The notes: generated from the sequence alone by a model not told the origin. A DNA stretch of 64,000 bases from Pseudomonas sp. C1C7 (GCF_013359595.1 NZ_JABFMP010000015.1:1-64000), one strand, 5' to 3'. Positions 28,988 to 38,080 are shown, counted from the first letter of the stretch. Translations and numbers: made by a program.

Positions 28988-30430
28988 ATGCTGTCGTTGC
29001 TCGTCGACCACCCCCTGATCTGCGCACTGATCCTCATCCTGATCGATCTGGTGTTGTGGCGCTTTATAGGTGTCAATCATCACAACTGGAAATTGCTGGC
29101 CAGGCTGGTGATTTTCTCGTTGTTCAGCGTGCTGCTGTTCAACGAGGGCATGAACCCGCTGGAGCCGGCACCCTGGGCGGACAACGTGCCGTTGCATCTG
29201 GCGGCCACGGGGTTGCAGATCGGCTGGTGGCTGTTTGCAGCGCGCACACTGACGGTAATGATCGGTGCGGTGATGATGCAACGGGTGGGGCATACCGGGC
29301 GATTGCTGCAGGATTTGCTGGGTGCGGTGATTTTCCTGGTGGCGGTGATCGCGGCTCTGGCTTATGTACTCAACCTGCCGGTCAAGGGCGTGCTGGCGAC
29401 CTCCGGCGCCCTGGCGATCATCGTCGGTCTGGCGCTGCAAAGTACCCTCAGCGACGTGTTTTCCGGGATTGTCCTCAATACCACCAAGCCCTATCAGATC
29501 GATGACTGGATCGCCATCGACAATACAGAGGGTCGGGTCATCGACATCGACTGGCGCGCCACGCGGCTGCAGACGTCCCAGGGCAGCATGATCGTGATCC
29601 CCAACTCCCTGGCGGCCAAGGCCAAGATCACCAACTTCAGCCGGCCCAGCGACATGTTCGGCCTGTCGGTCAGTTTGCAGGTCAGCCCTCATGTGCGGCC
29701 ACAGACCGTGATCGACGCGCTGGAGCGGGCGATGCAGGGTTGCCGCATTCTATTGAGTCAGCCGGGGCCGAAAGTGGCGCTCAAAAGCTCGACTCCCAAT
29801 GGTGTTGAATACGAGATCAGCGGTTTTGTCGCCGCGATGAGTGAAAAGCGCACGGTGCGTAACCAGCTGTTCGATCTGGCCTACCGACACCTGCGGGCGG
29901 CCGGGGTGAACCTGCTGTCGAGCGTGGAAACCAGCCCCGCCAGCGACCTGTCACGGCAACGGGCACTGATCGACAGTTCGCCGATCTTCTCCACCTTGCG
30001 CCAGGAAGAAAAGGAAACCTTCAGCCAGAACATGACCCAGCAGGACTTCCGCGCCGGGGAAACGATTTTGGCGGCGGGGGAGGTGAGCGATCATCTGTTC
30101 ATCGTCGAGTCCGGGGTGGTCACGGTCTCGCTGAACGTCAACGGTACAGTGATGGAAACCGGGCGCATGGGGCCGGGAGAAGTCATCGGCGAAGCCGGCA
30201 TCCTGACCGATAGCGCGCTGCCGGCCGAGTTCGCGGCGAAAACTGCCTGCACGCTGTTCCGTATCGAAAAAGGCTATCTGCTGCCTTGTCTGGCCGCCCG
30301 TCATGACATCAATGATGCGATGAAGACGTTGTTGGATTTCCGTTTGAACAAGGTCCAGCAGATGAGCCATCAGGCGCCGGTGGTGGAGCGCAAGAAAGGG
30401 TTTTTCCAGTGGCTGCTCAAGCGGGCGTGA
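28988..30430 (+). CDS. MscS-type mechanosensitive channel with C-terminal cNMP-like domain
   Basis: A 480-residue inner-membrane protein. Four N-terminal membrane segments lead into the MscS pore helix and beta domain (VKGVLATSGALAIIVGLALQ, STLSDVFSGIVL, DDWIAIDNTEGRVIDIDWRATRL). After a second soluble part, a cyclic-nucleotide-binding fold occupies about residues 335-450 (FRAGETILAAGEVSDHLFIV, GPGEVIGEAGILTD). At the usual phosphate-binding cassette the sequence is DSALPAEFAAKT, without the Arg that normally contacts the cyclic phosphate. The start at 28988 has GGAG upstream and begins right before the first helix. Confidence 0.88.
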   Translation: MLSLLVDHPLICALILILIDLVLWRFIGVNHHNWKLLARLVIFSLFSVLLFNEGMNPLEPAPWADNVPLHLAATGLQIGWWLFAARTLTVMIGAVMMQRVGHTGRLLQDLLGAVIFLVAVIAALAYVLNLPVKGVLATSGALAIIVGLALQSTLSDVFSGIVLNTTKPYQIDDWIAIDNTEGRVIDIDWRATRLQTSQGSMIVIPNSLAAKAKITNFSRPSDMFGLSVSLQVSPHVRPQTVIDALERAMQGCRILLSQPGPKVALKSSTPNGVEYEISGFVAAMSEKRTVRNQLFDLAYRHLRAAGVNLLSSVETSPASDLSRQRALIDSSPIFSTLRQEEKETFSQNMTQQDFRAGETILAAGEVSDHLFIVESGVVTVSLNVNGTVMETGRMGPGEVIGEAGILTDSALPAEFAAKTACTLFRIEKGYLLPCLAARHDINDAMKTLLDFRLNKVQQMSHQAPVVERKKGFFQWLLKRA

Positions 30431-30438
30431 TGCACATC

Positions 30439-30468
30439 CTGTAGGAGCGAGCATGCTCGCTCCTACAG
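30439..30468. terminator. perfect 30-base palindrome between convergent genes (family C repeat, possible terminator)
   Basis: CTGTAGGAGCGAGC and its reverse complement meet without a loop, giving a perfect palindrome. It sits between the stops of the MscS gene and the receptor gene. It lacks a T-run, so it is better seen as a REP unit that may block read-through. Confidence 0.6.
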
Positions 30469-30483
30469 GGGGCGGGGTGAAGA

Positions 30484-32859
30484 TCAGAAATCCACTGTTG
30501 CCGACACCTTCAATGTCCGCGGCGTACCCTGGGTCAAATACCCACCATTGGCCGAAGCCCAATACGCCTCATTCGCCACATTCTCCAGATTCGCCCGCAA
30601 CGTAACCTCCCGCTCATCAATCCTGAACCCATACCGCGCCCCCAGATCGAACCGGTTCCATGCCGGAATGCTCTGGGTGTTGGCCGCATTCAGATACTGC
30701 CCGCCGGTGCGCAACATCCGCGCGCTGAGCGCCGCGCCTTCGATCCCCGGCACATCCCAATCCGCCCCGAGGTTGAACTGAAATCGCGGCACGCCAACCG
30801 CACGGTTGCCGTCATTGATGCCATTGGCACTGCCCTCGATCTCCGTCTTCATGAAGGTCGCCCCGCTGAGCAGACGCAGGCCATCGAGGGGTTCGCCGTA
30901 CAGGTTCAATTCCACGCCTTTGTTCAACTGCCGGCCATCGACGCGAAACACGCCATCCTGGGTGTAGCTCGACGGCTGCTCGATGCGATACGCCCCAAGA
31001 CTCGCGCCATAGCTGCCCATGTCCAGGCGCACGCCGACTTCGACCTGCTTGCTGCGCACCGGGGCGAAGGTCTCGTCGCGGTTCAGTGATGTGGTCGGGG
31101 GCGTCGGGCCTTTGGCCAGGCCTTCGATGCGGTTGGCGTAGAACGACAGGTGGTCCCAGGGCTTGACCACCAGGCCGAACACCGGCGTGGTGATCGACGC
31201 GTCATGGCTGGACGTCCGGGCGCCGGTGGTGGTGCTCCAGCCATCGACCTTCAACGACTGGCGACGCGCACCCAACGTCAGCAAAACCCGGTCGTCGACA
31301 AAACCGAGGGTGTCGGCAATGGCGACGCTGCGCAGCTGATTCTTGCCGACGATCCGAGGGTCATGAATGTCGCTGCCGAACGATGTAGCCGCCGGCCGCG
31401 GCTGCTGGCCGGCGTCATACAGGTTGGTGCTGTAGCGCCCGGCGCTGCCGATGGTTTCGAAGGCCGAACGCTGTTCACCCCAGATGCCGGCCACTCCGAC
31501 GTTCAGTTGATGGCTGATCGCGCCGGTTTGCAGACGACCATTGAGGCCCGCCATCAGGCTGCGATTGTCTTCGTCGTGGGGCGGATACAGCATGCCGCCC
31601 AGCGCGCTGCCGTCCAGATCGGTGACGGTCAGCGATGAATACACGCCGTTTTCCCGGGTGTGCTTGGCGCCGCCCGCGACGTAGCCGGTCCAGTTGTCGC
31701 TCAGGTCATACTCGGCGCGGGCCATGCCGAAAGTGTCCTCCAGCTGTGAGTAACTCCAGCTCTGCGCATAACCTTTGTTGGCATCCGGCGCCTTGGGCAC
31801 CTTGTTCAGGGACGAGTCGACGTAGACCACGGCGCGGCCTTGATTGATCACCTGCTTCTGATAACCCAGATCCGCCGAAAGACGCAGGCGCTCAGCGCGA
31901 TAATCCAGGCCCAAACTGACCAGCGAAGTGCGCTGGTCCTCGTCGTCGACAGCGGTATCGCCCTCGCGCTGCAACAGGTTGAGCCGCGCGCCGAAACGGT
32001 TGTCCTCACCGAAGCGCTGGCCCAGGTCCAGGTGCCCGCCGGTGCGTGAGTCGCTGCTGTAATCCAGGCTGATACGCCTGGTTGGCGTGTCGCCGGCGCG
32101 TTTGGGTTGCACATTGACTGCGCCACCGATGCCGCTGCCGCTGGGTGTCACTCCGTTGATGAAGGCGCTCGGGCCCTTGAACAACTCGACTCGCTCCATG
32201 GCCTCGGTGGCGATGATCTGGCGCGGCAGCACGCCATACAGGCCACCCCAGGAAATGTCATCGGTGGCCAGTGGCAATCCGCGAATGATGAACACCTGAG
32301 AGAAATTGCCGAACCCGGCGGACTGGCGCACCGACGCGTCATTGAGCAGCACGTCGCCAACGGTTCGCGCTTGCTGGTCGGCGATGGTTTTGGCGGTGTA
32401 GCTGGTGACGCTGAAGGGCAGGTCGTTCACGGCCTGCTGGCCGAGCAGGCCGATTTGCGCGTCACGGGCCACTTGCCCGCCGCCATAGGTGTCGGCGGCA
32501 TTGGCCAGGGCGTTGACGTTGGTTTCCTCCAGTTCCAGGGCGGTCGGGGCTTTGAGGGTGTAGCCGGTATCGCCGGTGCTGACCAGCGCAAACCCGCTGC
32601 CTTCCAGCAATTGCGCGAAGCCACTTTGCGCGCTGTAGGCCCCGTTCAGCCCGGGGCTCTGGCGATTGCCCAGCAACGCCGGATCGAACGACAGCGGCAC
32701 GCCCATGCTCACCGCAAACTGCGCCAGCACCTGGCTCAGCAAACCGGGAGCGATGACGATGTTGCGGCTGGTGGCGAGGCTTTCGACCGCCTGACCGTGC
32801 AGCGGCAACAACGCCGCGCAAGCCAGGACAATGCGCAGGAAAGAGGAACTGAACATCAC
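30484..32859 (-). CDS. TonB-dependent siderophore receptor with STN signalling domain
   Basis: A 791-residue outer-membrane receptor. A signal peptide ends near residue 24 (HGQA). The STN domain spans about 35-105 (FAVSMGVPLSFDPALL), the plug follows (VNDLPFSVTSYTAKTIADQQARTVGDVLL), and the barrel ends TLKVSATVDF with terminal Phe. The plug contains FIIRGLPL and ERVELFKGPSAF, typical of siderophore receptors such as FhuE, FoxA and FiuA. It follows a fecR-like and a fecI-like gene, so ligand binding should trigger its own sigma factor. The siderophore is not identifiable by eye; a hydroxamate type is plausible. Confidence 0.9.
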   Translation of the reverse strand: MMFSSSFLRIVLACAALLPLHGQAVESLATSRNIVIAPGLLSQVLAQFAVSMGVPLSFDPALLGNRQSPGLNGAYSAQSGFAQLLEGSGFALVSTGDTGYTLKAPTALELEETNVNALANAADTYGGGQVARDAQIGLLGQQAVNDLPFSVTSYTAKTIADQQARTVGDVLLNDASVRQSAGFGNFSQVFIIRGLPLATDDISWGGLYGVLPRQIIATEAMERVELFKGPSAFINGVTPSGSGIGGAVNVQPKRAGDTPTRRISLDYSSDSRTGGHLDLGQRFGEDNRFGARLNLLQREGDTAVDDEDQRTSLVSLGLDYRAERLRLSADLGYQKQVINQGRAVVYVDSSLNKVPKAPDANKGYAQSWSYSQLEDTFGMARAEYDLSDNWTGYVAGGAKHTRENGVYSSLTVTDLDGSALGGMLYPPHDEDNRSLMAGLNGRLQTGAISHQLNVGVAGIWGEQRSAFETIGSAGRYSTNLYDAGQQPRPAATSFGSDIHDPRIVGKNQLRSVAIADTLGFVDDRVLLTLGARRQSLKVDGWSTTTGARTSSHDASITTPVFGLVVKPWDHLSFYANRIEGLAKGPTPPTTSLNRDETFAPVRSKQVEVGVRLDMGSYGASLGAYRIEQPSSYTQDGVFRVDGRQLNKGVELNLYGEPLDGLRLLSGATFMKTEIEGSANGINDGNRAVGVPRFQFNLGADWDVPGIEGAALSARMLRTGGQYLNAANTQSIPAWNRFDLGARYGFRIDEREVTLRANLENVANEAYWASANGGYLTQGTPRTLKVSATVDF

Positions 32860-32871
32860 AGACTGACCGCG

Positions 32872-33831
32872 TCAGACCCTCGGTTCGACCGACAGCCAGT
32901 AGCGGGTCATGCGGCTGATGTTCAACGGCAGAGTATCGCTGAGCAGGCGCAGGCTGGCGTCGGTGTCGCGCAGGGAAAACGCCCCGGAGACCCGCAGCCC
33001 TGCGACATCCGGATGGCAGCGCAGCACGCCCGGTCGATAACGGCTCAGTTCGCCGAGCAACTGGTCCAGGCGCATGTTGTTGGCCAGCAGCATGCCTTTG
33101 TCCCAGGCCACGGCTGCGGCGTCGAAGGTTTCGGCGGCATCGAAGCGGCTCTGGGTGAAGCTCTGGCGCTGGCCGGCGTTGAGGGTCGAACTCTGCTGAA
33201 GCAATTGCGGGGTGATCACCGCCTGGCCTTCGAGAACGGACACGTGGCTGCGAGCGCCTTCGGTGCGCACGCAGAAACGAGTGTCCACGGCGCGGGCGAT
33301 GCCCTGGGGCGTTTCGACGATGAAGGGGCGGGCGCTGAGGTCTTGCGCGGTGCGGATCAGCACCTCGCCATCGAGCAGCCGGACACGTCGTTCGGTGGCA
33401 TTAAAGGCAATGTTCACCGCGCTGTCGGTGTTGAGCAGCAGCTGGCTGCCATCGGGCAATTGCAGGTTTTTCTGCTCGCCCACGGCGGTGCGCTGATCGG
33501 CGGTCCATTGCTCCCACGGCAGATGCTGCGAAGCAAAGCCCAGGGGACCGGCCATTAGCAGCAGGCCCAGGCGGGTGAGGGTCTGGCGACGAGTGAGGCC
33601 GTCCTTGCGCGCAGCCCGTTGCAAAGTCTGGATCGCGAGGTTGGCCGGCACGCTGCGAAACTCACCCAGCAACACTTCGGCCCGCTGCCAGGCCTGGGCG
33701 TGTTCCAGGCTGCGACTGCGCCATTGGGCGATGGCCTGATGGTCGGCGGCGGTGGCGGTGCCGGAGTGCAGTTGCACGAGCCAGTCGGCGGCTTCACCGA
33801 GAATCTGCGGGTTGATCATCGACGAATTCAT
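32872..33831 (-). CDS. FecR-like anti-sigma factor / sigma regulator
   Basis: About 319 residues. The cytoplasmic N-terminus has the FecR pattern (AADWLVQLHSG, AIAQWRSRSLEHAQAWQRAE), followed by one membrane helix near residue 85-100 and a periplasmic FecR domain (LPDGSQLLLNTDSAVNIAF, RRVRLLDGEVLI, LEGQAVITP). It passes the receptor signal to the adjacent ECF sigma factor. The start is uncertain: a GTG at 33858 overlaps the sigma gene, and ATG 33831 and 33819 are alternatives; I use 33831. It ends 12 bases before the receptor gene. Confidence 0.88.
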   Translation of the reverse strand: MNSSMINPQILGEAADWLVQLHSGTATAADHQAIAQWRSRSLEHAQAWQRAEVLLGEFRSVPANLAIQTLQRAARKDGLTRRQTLTRLGLLLMAGPLGFASQHLPWEQWTADQRTAVGEQKNLQLPDGSQLLLNTDSAVNIAFNATERRVRLLDGEVLIRTAQDLSARPFIVETPQGIARAVDTRFCVRTEGARSHVSVLEGQAVITPQLLQQSSTLNAGQRQSFTQSRFDAAETFDAAAVAWDKGMLLANNMRLDQLLGELSRYRPGVLRCHPDVAGLRVSGAFSLRDTDASLRLLSDTLPLNISRMTRYWLSVEPRV

Positions 33832-33847
33832 CAGGCGACGCTCTTCA

Positions 33848-34354
33848 TCAGGCGACACTCAGGCAGGCAATGAACGCCGCGCGCATATGGCGCTTTACGG
33901 TGATCAGCGAGACATTCAGGCGGATGGCGATCTGCGCGTAGGTCAGGCCTTCGATCTGCGACAGCAAAAAGGTATCGCGGGTCGCCTTGGGCAACTCCCG
34001 CAACAGCGCTTCGATGCGCCACAGGGTTTCGAGGATCAGCAGGCGGGTTTCCGGCGACGGCACTTCGGCCACCGGCAGGTGAGCGATGGTTTCCAGATAG
34101 GCGCGCTCGATGTCCTGGCGGCGCCAGCGGTCGATCACCAGCCCTTTGGCAATGTGCGTCAGCAGCGCCCGGGGTTCGCTGCCCAGCGGTTTGACCACCT
34201 GGCGGGTCAGCAGGCGAAGGAAGGTATCGTGGGCCAGGTCGGCCGCATCGCAGCGGTTACCCAGTTTGCGGTGCAACCAACCCTGCAGCCACCCGTGGTG
34301 TTCGCTGTAGAGGTTATGGACTTGCTGGTTCAGAGGCTGATCGGCGGACGACAT
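33848..34354 (-). CDS. FecI-like ECF sigma factor
   Basis: 168 residues. Region 2 motifs (AADLAHDTFLRLLTR, LTHIAKGLVIDRWRR) and a region 4 helix-turn-helix (LTYAQIAIRLNVSLITVKRHMRAAFIACL) are clear. It heads a sigma/anti-sigma/receptor set of the FecIR-FecA kind. A Fur-like site about 80 bases upstream suggests iron control. Sequence and neighbours differ from the FpvI-like factor earlier in the window, so the two are separate signalling routes. Confidence 0.9.
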   Translation of the reverse strand: MSSADQPLNQQVHNLYSEHHGWLQGWLHRKLGNRCDAADLAHDTFLRLLTRQVVKPLGSEPRALLTHIAKGLVIDRWRRQDIERAYLETIAHLPVAEVPSPETRLLILETLWRIEALLRELPKATRDTFLLSQIEGLTYAQIAIRLNVSLITVKRHMRAAFIACLSVA

Positions 34355-34432
34355 GGCGGGCAGATACTCGACTCGTGCATCCTGCGTGAGTGTAATTAAG
34401 AATTGATCGCATTCTAGTGGCCATCAGTGATT

Positions 34433-34450
34433 GCTTGCAATTCTCATTTG
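34433..34450 (-). promoter_or_regulatory. Fur-like site upstream of the fecI-like sigma gene
   Basis: On the minus strand AAATGAGAATTGCAAGC matches the left half of the Pseudomonas Fur consensus (AATGAGAATT) well; the right half is weak. It lies about 80 bases from the start codon. Confidence 0.45.
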
Positions 34451-34473
34451 GAACTTTCTTTCAAACGCCATCC

Positions 34474-34645
34474 CTGTAGCCACTGGCGAAGCCTGCGTCC
34501 GGCTGCGAAGCCGTCGTGAAATCAGTGCACGCGGAGTGTCAGACGTAACGAGCAAGCAGGTTTTACGACTGCTGCGCAGCCGGACGCAGCCTCGCAAGCT
34601 CGACAGCTGCTACAGGGCCGGACGCAGGCTACGCCAGCTGTTACA
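34474..34645. repeat. long hairpin repeat, family B (copy 3, extended)
   Basis: Left arm CTGTAGCCACTGGCGAAGCC with TGCGTCCGGCTGCG pairs with CGCAGCCGGACGCAG. The right end is duplicated: a second partial arm (CCGGACGCAGGCTACGCCAG) follows GACAGCTGCTACAGGG. Copy 4 has the same extension, so the two share a common longer form. Confidence 0.78.
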
Positions 34646-34756
34646 TAAGCGCGGTTGTGTGAGTGGCCTACTCGTCTTCCCGAAGATTGGATATTTGTGC
34701 AAGCCGCCAGCGGGTCTAACGTATCCACACACCCACTTATTCACCGGAGCACGTAA

Positions 34757-35197
34757 ATGCAACCGCGCATCGATTTCTACACCGCTTCCCCTGACGCCCT
34801 CAAAGCCATGATTGCCCTGGAAACCGCCGTCTCCAAGCTGCCGCTGGAGAAGAGCCTGATCGAACTGGTCAAGCTGCGCGCCTCGCAAATCAACGGCTGC
34901 GCCTTCTGCATCGACCTGCACACCACCGACGCCCTCAAGGCCGGCGAAACTACTCGTCGCCTGTTCGCCGTCAGCGCCTGGCGTGAAGCCCCGTTCTTCA
35001 CCGACCGCGAACGCGCGGCACTGCTGTGGACCGAATCACTGACCCAACTCAGCCTGACCAAAGCCCCGGACGAGGACTATGAAGTGGTCAAGGCCCAGTT
35101 CTCGGACAAGGAAATGGTCGACCTGAGCGTGGCCATCAGCACCATCAACAGCTGGAACCGCCTGGCTGTCGGTTTCCGCAAGACCCCGCAGGCCTGA
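34757..35197 (+). CDS. carboxymuconolactone decarboxylase / AhpD-like protein
   Basis: A 146-residue cytoplasmic protein of the alkylhydroperoxidase-like CMD family. The redox motif CAFCIDLHT near residue 50 has both cysteines and the following His, as in peroxidase-active members. The second helical part (SDKEMVDLSVAISTINSWNRLAVGF) is also typical. CCGGAG precedes the ATG. It stands alone and converges on the efflux operon across a strong terminator. A peroxide-defence role is likely but unproven. Confidence 0.9.
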   Translation: MQPRIDFYTASPDALKAMIALETAVSKLPLEKSLIELVKLRASQINGCAFCIDLHTTDALKAGETTRRLFAVSAWREAPFFTDRERAALLWTESLTQLSLTKAPDEDYEVVKAQFSDKEMVDLSVAISTINSWNRLAVGFRKTPQA

Positions 35198-35215
35198 TTT
35201 TCATCCCCGCACCCT

Positions 35216-35247
35216 GATCGTTCCCACGCGCCTGCGTGGGAACGATC
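35216..35247. terminator. bidirectional terminator between ahpD-like gene and efflux operon
   Basis: Perfect 14-bp arms GATCGTTCCCACGC and GCGTGGGAACGATC enclose a 4-base loop, between two convergent stop codons. The GTTCCCACGC palindrome is common after Pseudomonas genes. There is no long T-run. Confidence 0.7.
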
Positions 35248-35253
35248 AATCCA

Positions 35254-36846
35254 TCAATGCGCATCCGCGCTCGGCGCCGTCGGCGGTTGCACCTTGCGCA
35301 TCAAGGGCACCATCGCCGTGGCGACGATGAAGCAGGCCATGATCATCAGGAACGCGTCGCCGTAGGTTTGCGTCTGCGCCTCGCGAAAGGTCAGTTGCCA
35401 TAGCTGATGCAGGCTGGCGGTGACGCCGGCGTCGCCGCTCTGGCCCAGGGTGGCGAAGTTGTTGCCGACCTGGGACAGCCACTGGTTGAGGGCCTCGTTG
35501 CTGCTGTTGAGGTTTTCCGCCAGGCGGGTGAAGTGCAGGTTGGTGCGGTCGTTGAGGATTGTCGCGCAGGCGGCGATGCCGATGGCGCCGCCCAGGTTGC
35601 GCATCAGGTTGAACAAGCCCGAGGCATGTTTGAGCCGCGCCGGCGCCAGCCCGCCCAGGGTCAGGGTCACGGTGGGCGGCACCGCCAGTTGCTGGGCAAT
35701 GCCGCGCAAGGCTTGCGGCAGCAGCAACTCATTGGCCCCCCAGTCATGGGTGATCGGGCTGAAATCCCACATCGACAGGGCGAACAGGCCAAGGCCGGTC
35801 ATCATGATCCAGCGCAGGTCGAGGCGGTTGGCCAGAAAGGCGTACAGCGGAATCGCCATCAGCTGGAACACGCCGGTGGAGAAAATCGCCAGACCAATGT
35901 CCAGCGCCCCATAGCCACGCACCCGGCCGAGAAACAGCGGCGTCAGGTAAATCGTCGCGAACAGGCCGATGCCGGTGACGAACGAGAAGAAACAGCCGAG
36001 GGCGAAGTTGCGGTCTTTCAGGGCGCGCAGGTCGACGATCGGGTTGGCCACGTAAAGGGTCCGGCCGATGAAGGCAAGGCCTGCCAGGCCGCTGATCCAC
36101 GCGGTGGTCAGAATCGTGCTGTCGCTGAACCAGTTCCAGCGCGGGCCTTCTTCGAGGGTGTATTCCAGGCAGCCGAGGAAAAGCGCCAGAAACACCATGC
36201 TCAGGTAGTCGGCGCCTTTGAGCAGCGACAGTTCCGGCTGGTCGATTTTCACCAGCATCGGCACCGCCACTGCGACGAAAATACCCGGCACCAGGTTGAT
36301 GTAGAACAGCCAGTGCCAGGACGAAATGTCGGTGATCCAGCCACCGATGACCGGCCCCAGGGTCGGAGCCAGCGAGGCCACCGCGCCGATGGTCGCGGCG
36401 GCGATCACCCGTTGCTTGCCGCTGAAAAACACGAACGCCGTGGTGAACACCATCGGGATCATCGAGCCGCCGAGAAAACCCTGCAGGGCGCGGAAGGCGA
36501 TCATGCTCTGGATGTTCCAGGCCAGGCCGCAGAGCAGGCTGGTCAGGGTGAAGCCCACCGCCGATGCGCAGAACAGCCAACGGGTGGAAAACACCCGCGA
36601 GAGCCAGCCGGACAGCGGGATCACGATGATTTCGGCAATCAGGTAGCTGGTCTGTACCCAGGCGGTTTCGTCGGTGCCGGCGGACAGTCCACCGCCGATG
36701 TCACGCAATGAAGCCGAGACGATCTGGATATCCAGCAGCGCAATGAACATGCCGATGCACAGGGTGGCGAAGGCGAAGACCTTGGTCGCCGTGGCCATGC
36801 TCGCGGCATCGAACGGTTGCGCCGGGGCGGCGAGGGCGCGGCTCAT
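35254..36846 (-). CDS. DHA2-family drug efflux transporter (EmrB-like)
   Basis: A 530-residue major-facilitator protein with 14 predicted membrane helices. Family motifs include LLDIQIVSASL in helix 1 (motif D1), GWLSRVFSTRWLF (motif A region) and APTLGPVIGGWI (motif C), typical of proton-driven drug exporters. It overlaps the preceding emrA-like gene by 4 bases (ATGA), so they are translationally coupled. It probably forms a tripartite pump with that adaptor and an outer-membrane channel encoded elsewhere. Substrate unknown. Confidence 0.92.
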   Translation of the reverse strand: MSRALAAPAQPFDAASMATATKVFAFATLCIGMFIALLDIQIVSASLRDIGGGLSAGTDETAWVQTSYLIAEIIVIPLSGWLSRVFSTRWLFCASAVGFTLTSLLCGLAWNIQSMIAFRALQGFLGGSMIPMVFTTAFVFFSGKQRVIAAATIGAVASLAPTLGPVIGGWITDISSWHWLFYINLVPGIFVAVAVPMLVKIDQPELSLLKGADYLSMVFLALFLGCLEYTLEEGPRWNWFSDSTILTTAWISGLAGLAFIGRTLYVANPIVDLRALKDRNFALGCFFSFVTGIGLFATIYLTPLFLGRVRGYGALDIGLAIFSTGVFQLMAIPLYAFLANRLDLRWIMMTGLGLFALSMWDFSPITHDWGANELLLPQALRGIAQQLAVPPTVTLTLGGLAPARLKHASGLFNLMRNLGGAIGIAACATILNDRTNLHFTRLAENLNSSNEALNQWLSQVGNNFATLGQSGDAGVTASLHQLWQLTFREAQTQTYGDAFLMIMACFIVATAMVPLMRKVQPPTAPSADAH

Positions 36847-37964
36847 GGCGCGCTGGCCACGGCAGGCGCATCCGGCGCTTTACGGGTGTCCACTTCAGCG
36901 GTGACCGACAGGCCGGGACGCAGGTGACCGAGCACGCTGTCGGCCGGGTCCAGGTGAATGCGCACCGGCACCCGCTGGACGATCTTGGTGAAGTTGCCGG
37001 TGGCGTTTTCCGGTGGCAACACGCTGAACTGCGAGCCGCTGGCCGGCGCCAGGCTGTCGAGGTGACCGTGGAATTCCTGGCCCGAGAGCACGTCGGCGTG
37101 AATCACCACCCGCTGCCCCGGCACCATGCGCGCCAGCTGGTCTTCCTTGAAGTTGGCATCGACCCACAGGCCGCTGCTTGGCACCACTGACAACTGTTGC
37201 GAACCGGCCTGGGCGTAGGCGCCGACCCGTGCGCGACGGTTGCCGATCACGCCGTCAATCGGGGCGCGCAGTTCGGTGTAGCCGACGTTCAACTGCGCCA
37301 GATCGCGCTCGGCGCGGGCCTGAATCAACGCGGCGCGGGCCTGTTGTTTCTGTGTGGCGATCACGTTCAGTTGGCGTTGCGCCGCCACAAGTTCCGCCTG
37401 GGCGCGGGCGCTTAATGCTGAAGCCGTCTTGAACGTGGCGTTGGCCCGTTGCGCGCTTTCCACCGATACCGCATTGGTGCTGACCAGTTTCTTGTAGCGC
37501 GCATCGTCATCCCGGGAGCGGGCGGTTTCCGCACCGGCGGCATCGATGCCGGCGCGGGCCTGACCGATCACCGCCTGTTGCAGCTGTTCGGTGGCGTCGA
37601 GGTTGGCGAGCAGGGCCTCCTCGGCGGCCACCGCGCCTTCGGCCTTGGCCAGGTTGGCGCGGTAGTCACGGGAGTCGAGGCGAATCAGCACATCGCCGGC
37701 CTTGACCTGCTGGTTGTCGGTCACCAGCACTTCTTCGATGTAGCCGGCGACCTTCGGCCCGATCACCGTCACGTCGCCGCCGATGTAGGCGTCGTCGGTT
37801 TCCTCGATGAAACGGCCAGCGGTCCACCAATGGGCGCCATACACACCGGCCAGCACCAGGGCAGCGATGCCGGCGGTCGGCAGGAGCAGGCGTTTGAGCA
37901 GGGGAGGCTTGGGAGTGGTCACGGGAACGGCCAGGTCGGGCTCAACAGAGGGCATGCTGGTCAT
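36843..37964 (-). CDS. HlyD-family membrane fusion protein (EmrA-like)
   Basis: 373 residues: a cytoplasmic N-terminus, one membrane helix at about 27-45, then the EmrA pattern ETDDAYIGGDVTVIGPKVAGYI, a lipoyl half, an Ala-rich coiled hairpin (about 95-205) and the second lipoyl half (RAPIDGVIGNRRARVGAYAQAG). AGGAAAT precedes the ATG. It is the first gene of the pair. Two abutting 14-bp palindromes lie about 30 bases upstream, which suggests tight repression by a regulator not encoded in this window. Confidence 0.92.
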   Translation of the reverse strand: MTSMPSVEPDLAVPVTTPKPPLLKRLLLPTAGIAALVLAGVYGAHWWTAGRFIEETDDAYIGGDVTVIGPKVAGYIEEVLVTDNQQVKAGDVLIRLDSRDYRANLAKAEGAVAAEEALLANLDATEQLQQAVIGQARAGIDAAGAETARSRDDDARYKKLVSTNAVSVESAQRANATFKTASALSARAQAELVAAQRQLNVIATQKQQARAALIQARAERDLAQLNVGYTELRAPIDGVIGNRRARVGAYAQAGSQQLSVVPSSGLWVDANFKEDQLARMVPGQRVVIHADVLSGQEFHGHLDSLAPASGSQFSVLPPENATGNFTKIVQRVPVRIHLDPADSVLGHLRPGLSVTAEVDTRKAPDAPAVASAP

Positions 37965-37993
37965 GGGGATTTCCTGTGGGAAATGGAAAATAC

Positions 37994-38021
37994 ATTACGC
38001 ATATAATATTACGTATGTAAT
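37994..38021 (-). promoter_or_regulatory. two abutting operator-like palindromes before the EmrAB-like operon
   Basis: ATTACGCATATAAT (37994-38007) is followed with no gap by ATTACGTATGTAAT (38008-38021). The second is a perfect ATTAC-GTAT-GTAAT palindrome, extended to 8-bp arms at 38005-38024. The same 14-mer pattern occurs before the thioesterase gene 10 kb away. The position just upstream of the start codon fits a repressor site. Confidence 0.6.
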
Positions 38022-38080
38022 ATTTTGTGGCAATTGAAATTGGATGCCGGTCGTCAGGTGATCCTCGGTTGATTGAAATG

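Larger units (their letters stand above)
34355..34756. other. intergenic region between fecI-like and ahpD-like genes
   Basis: This 402-base divergent gap holds a Fur-like site and the fecI-like promoter in the first 100 bases, a family B hairpin repeat (34474-34645), and about 110 bases leading to the AhpD-like gene. I see no coding sequence. Confidence 0.7.
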
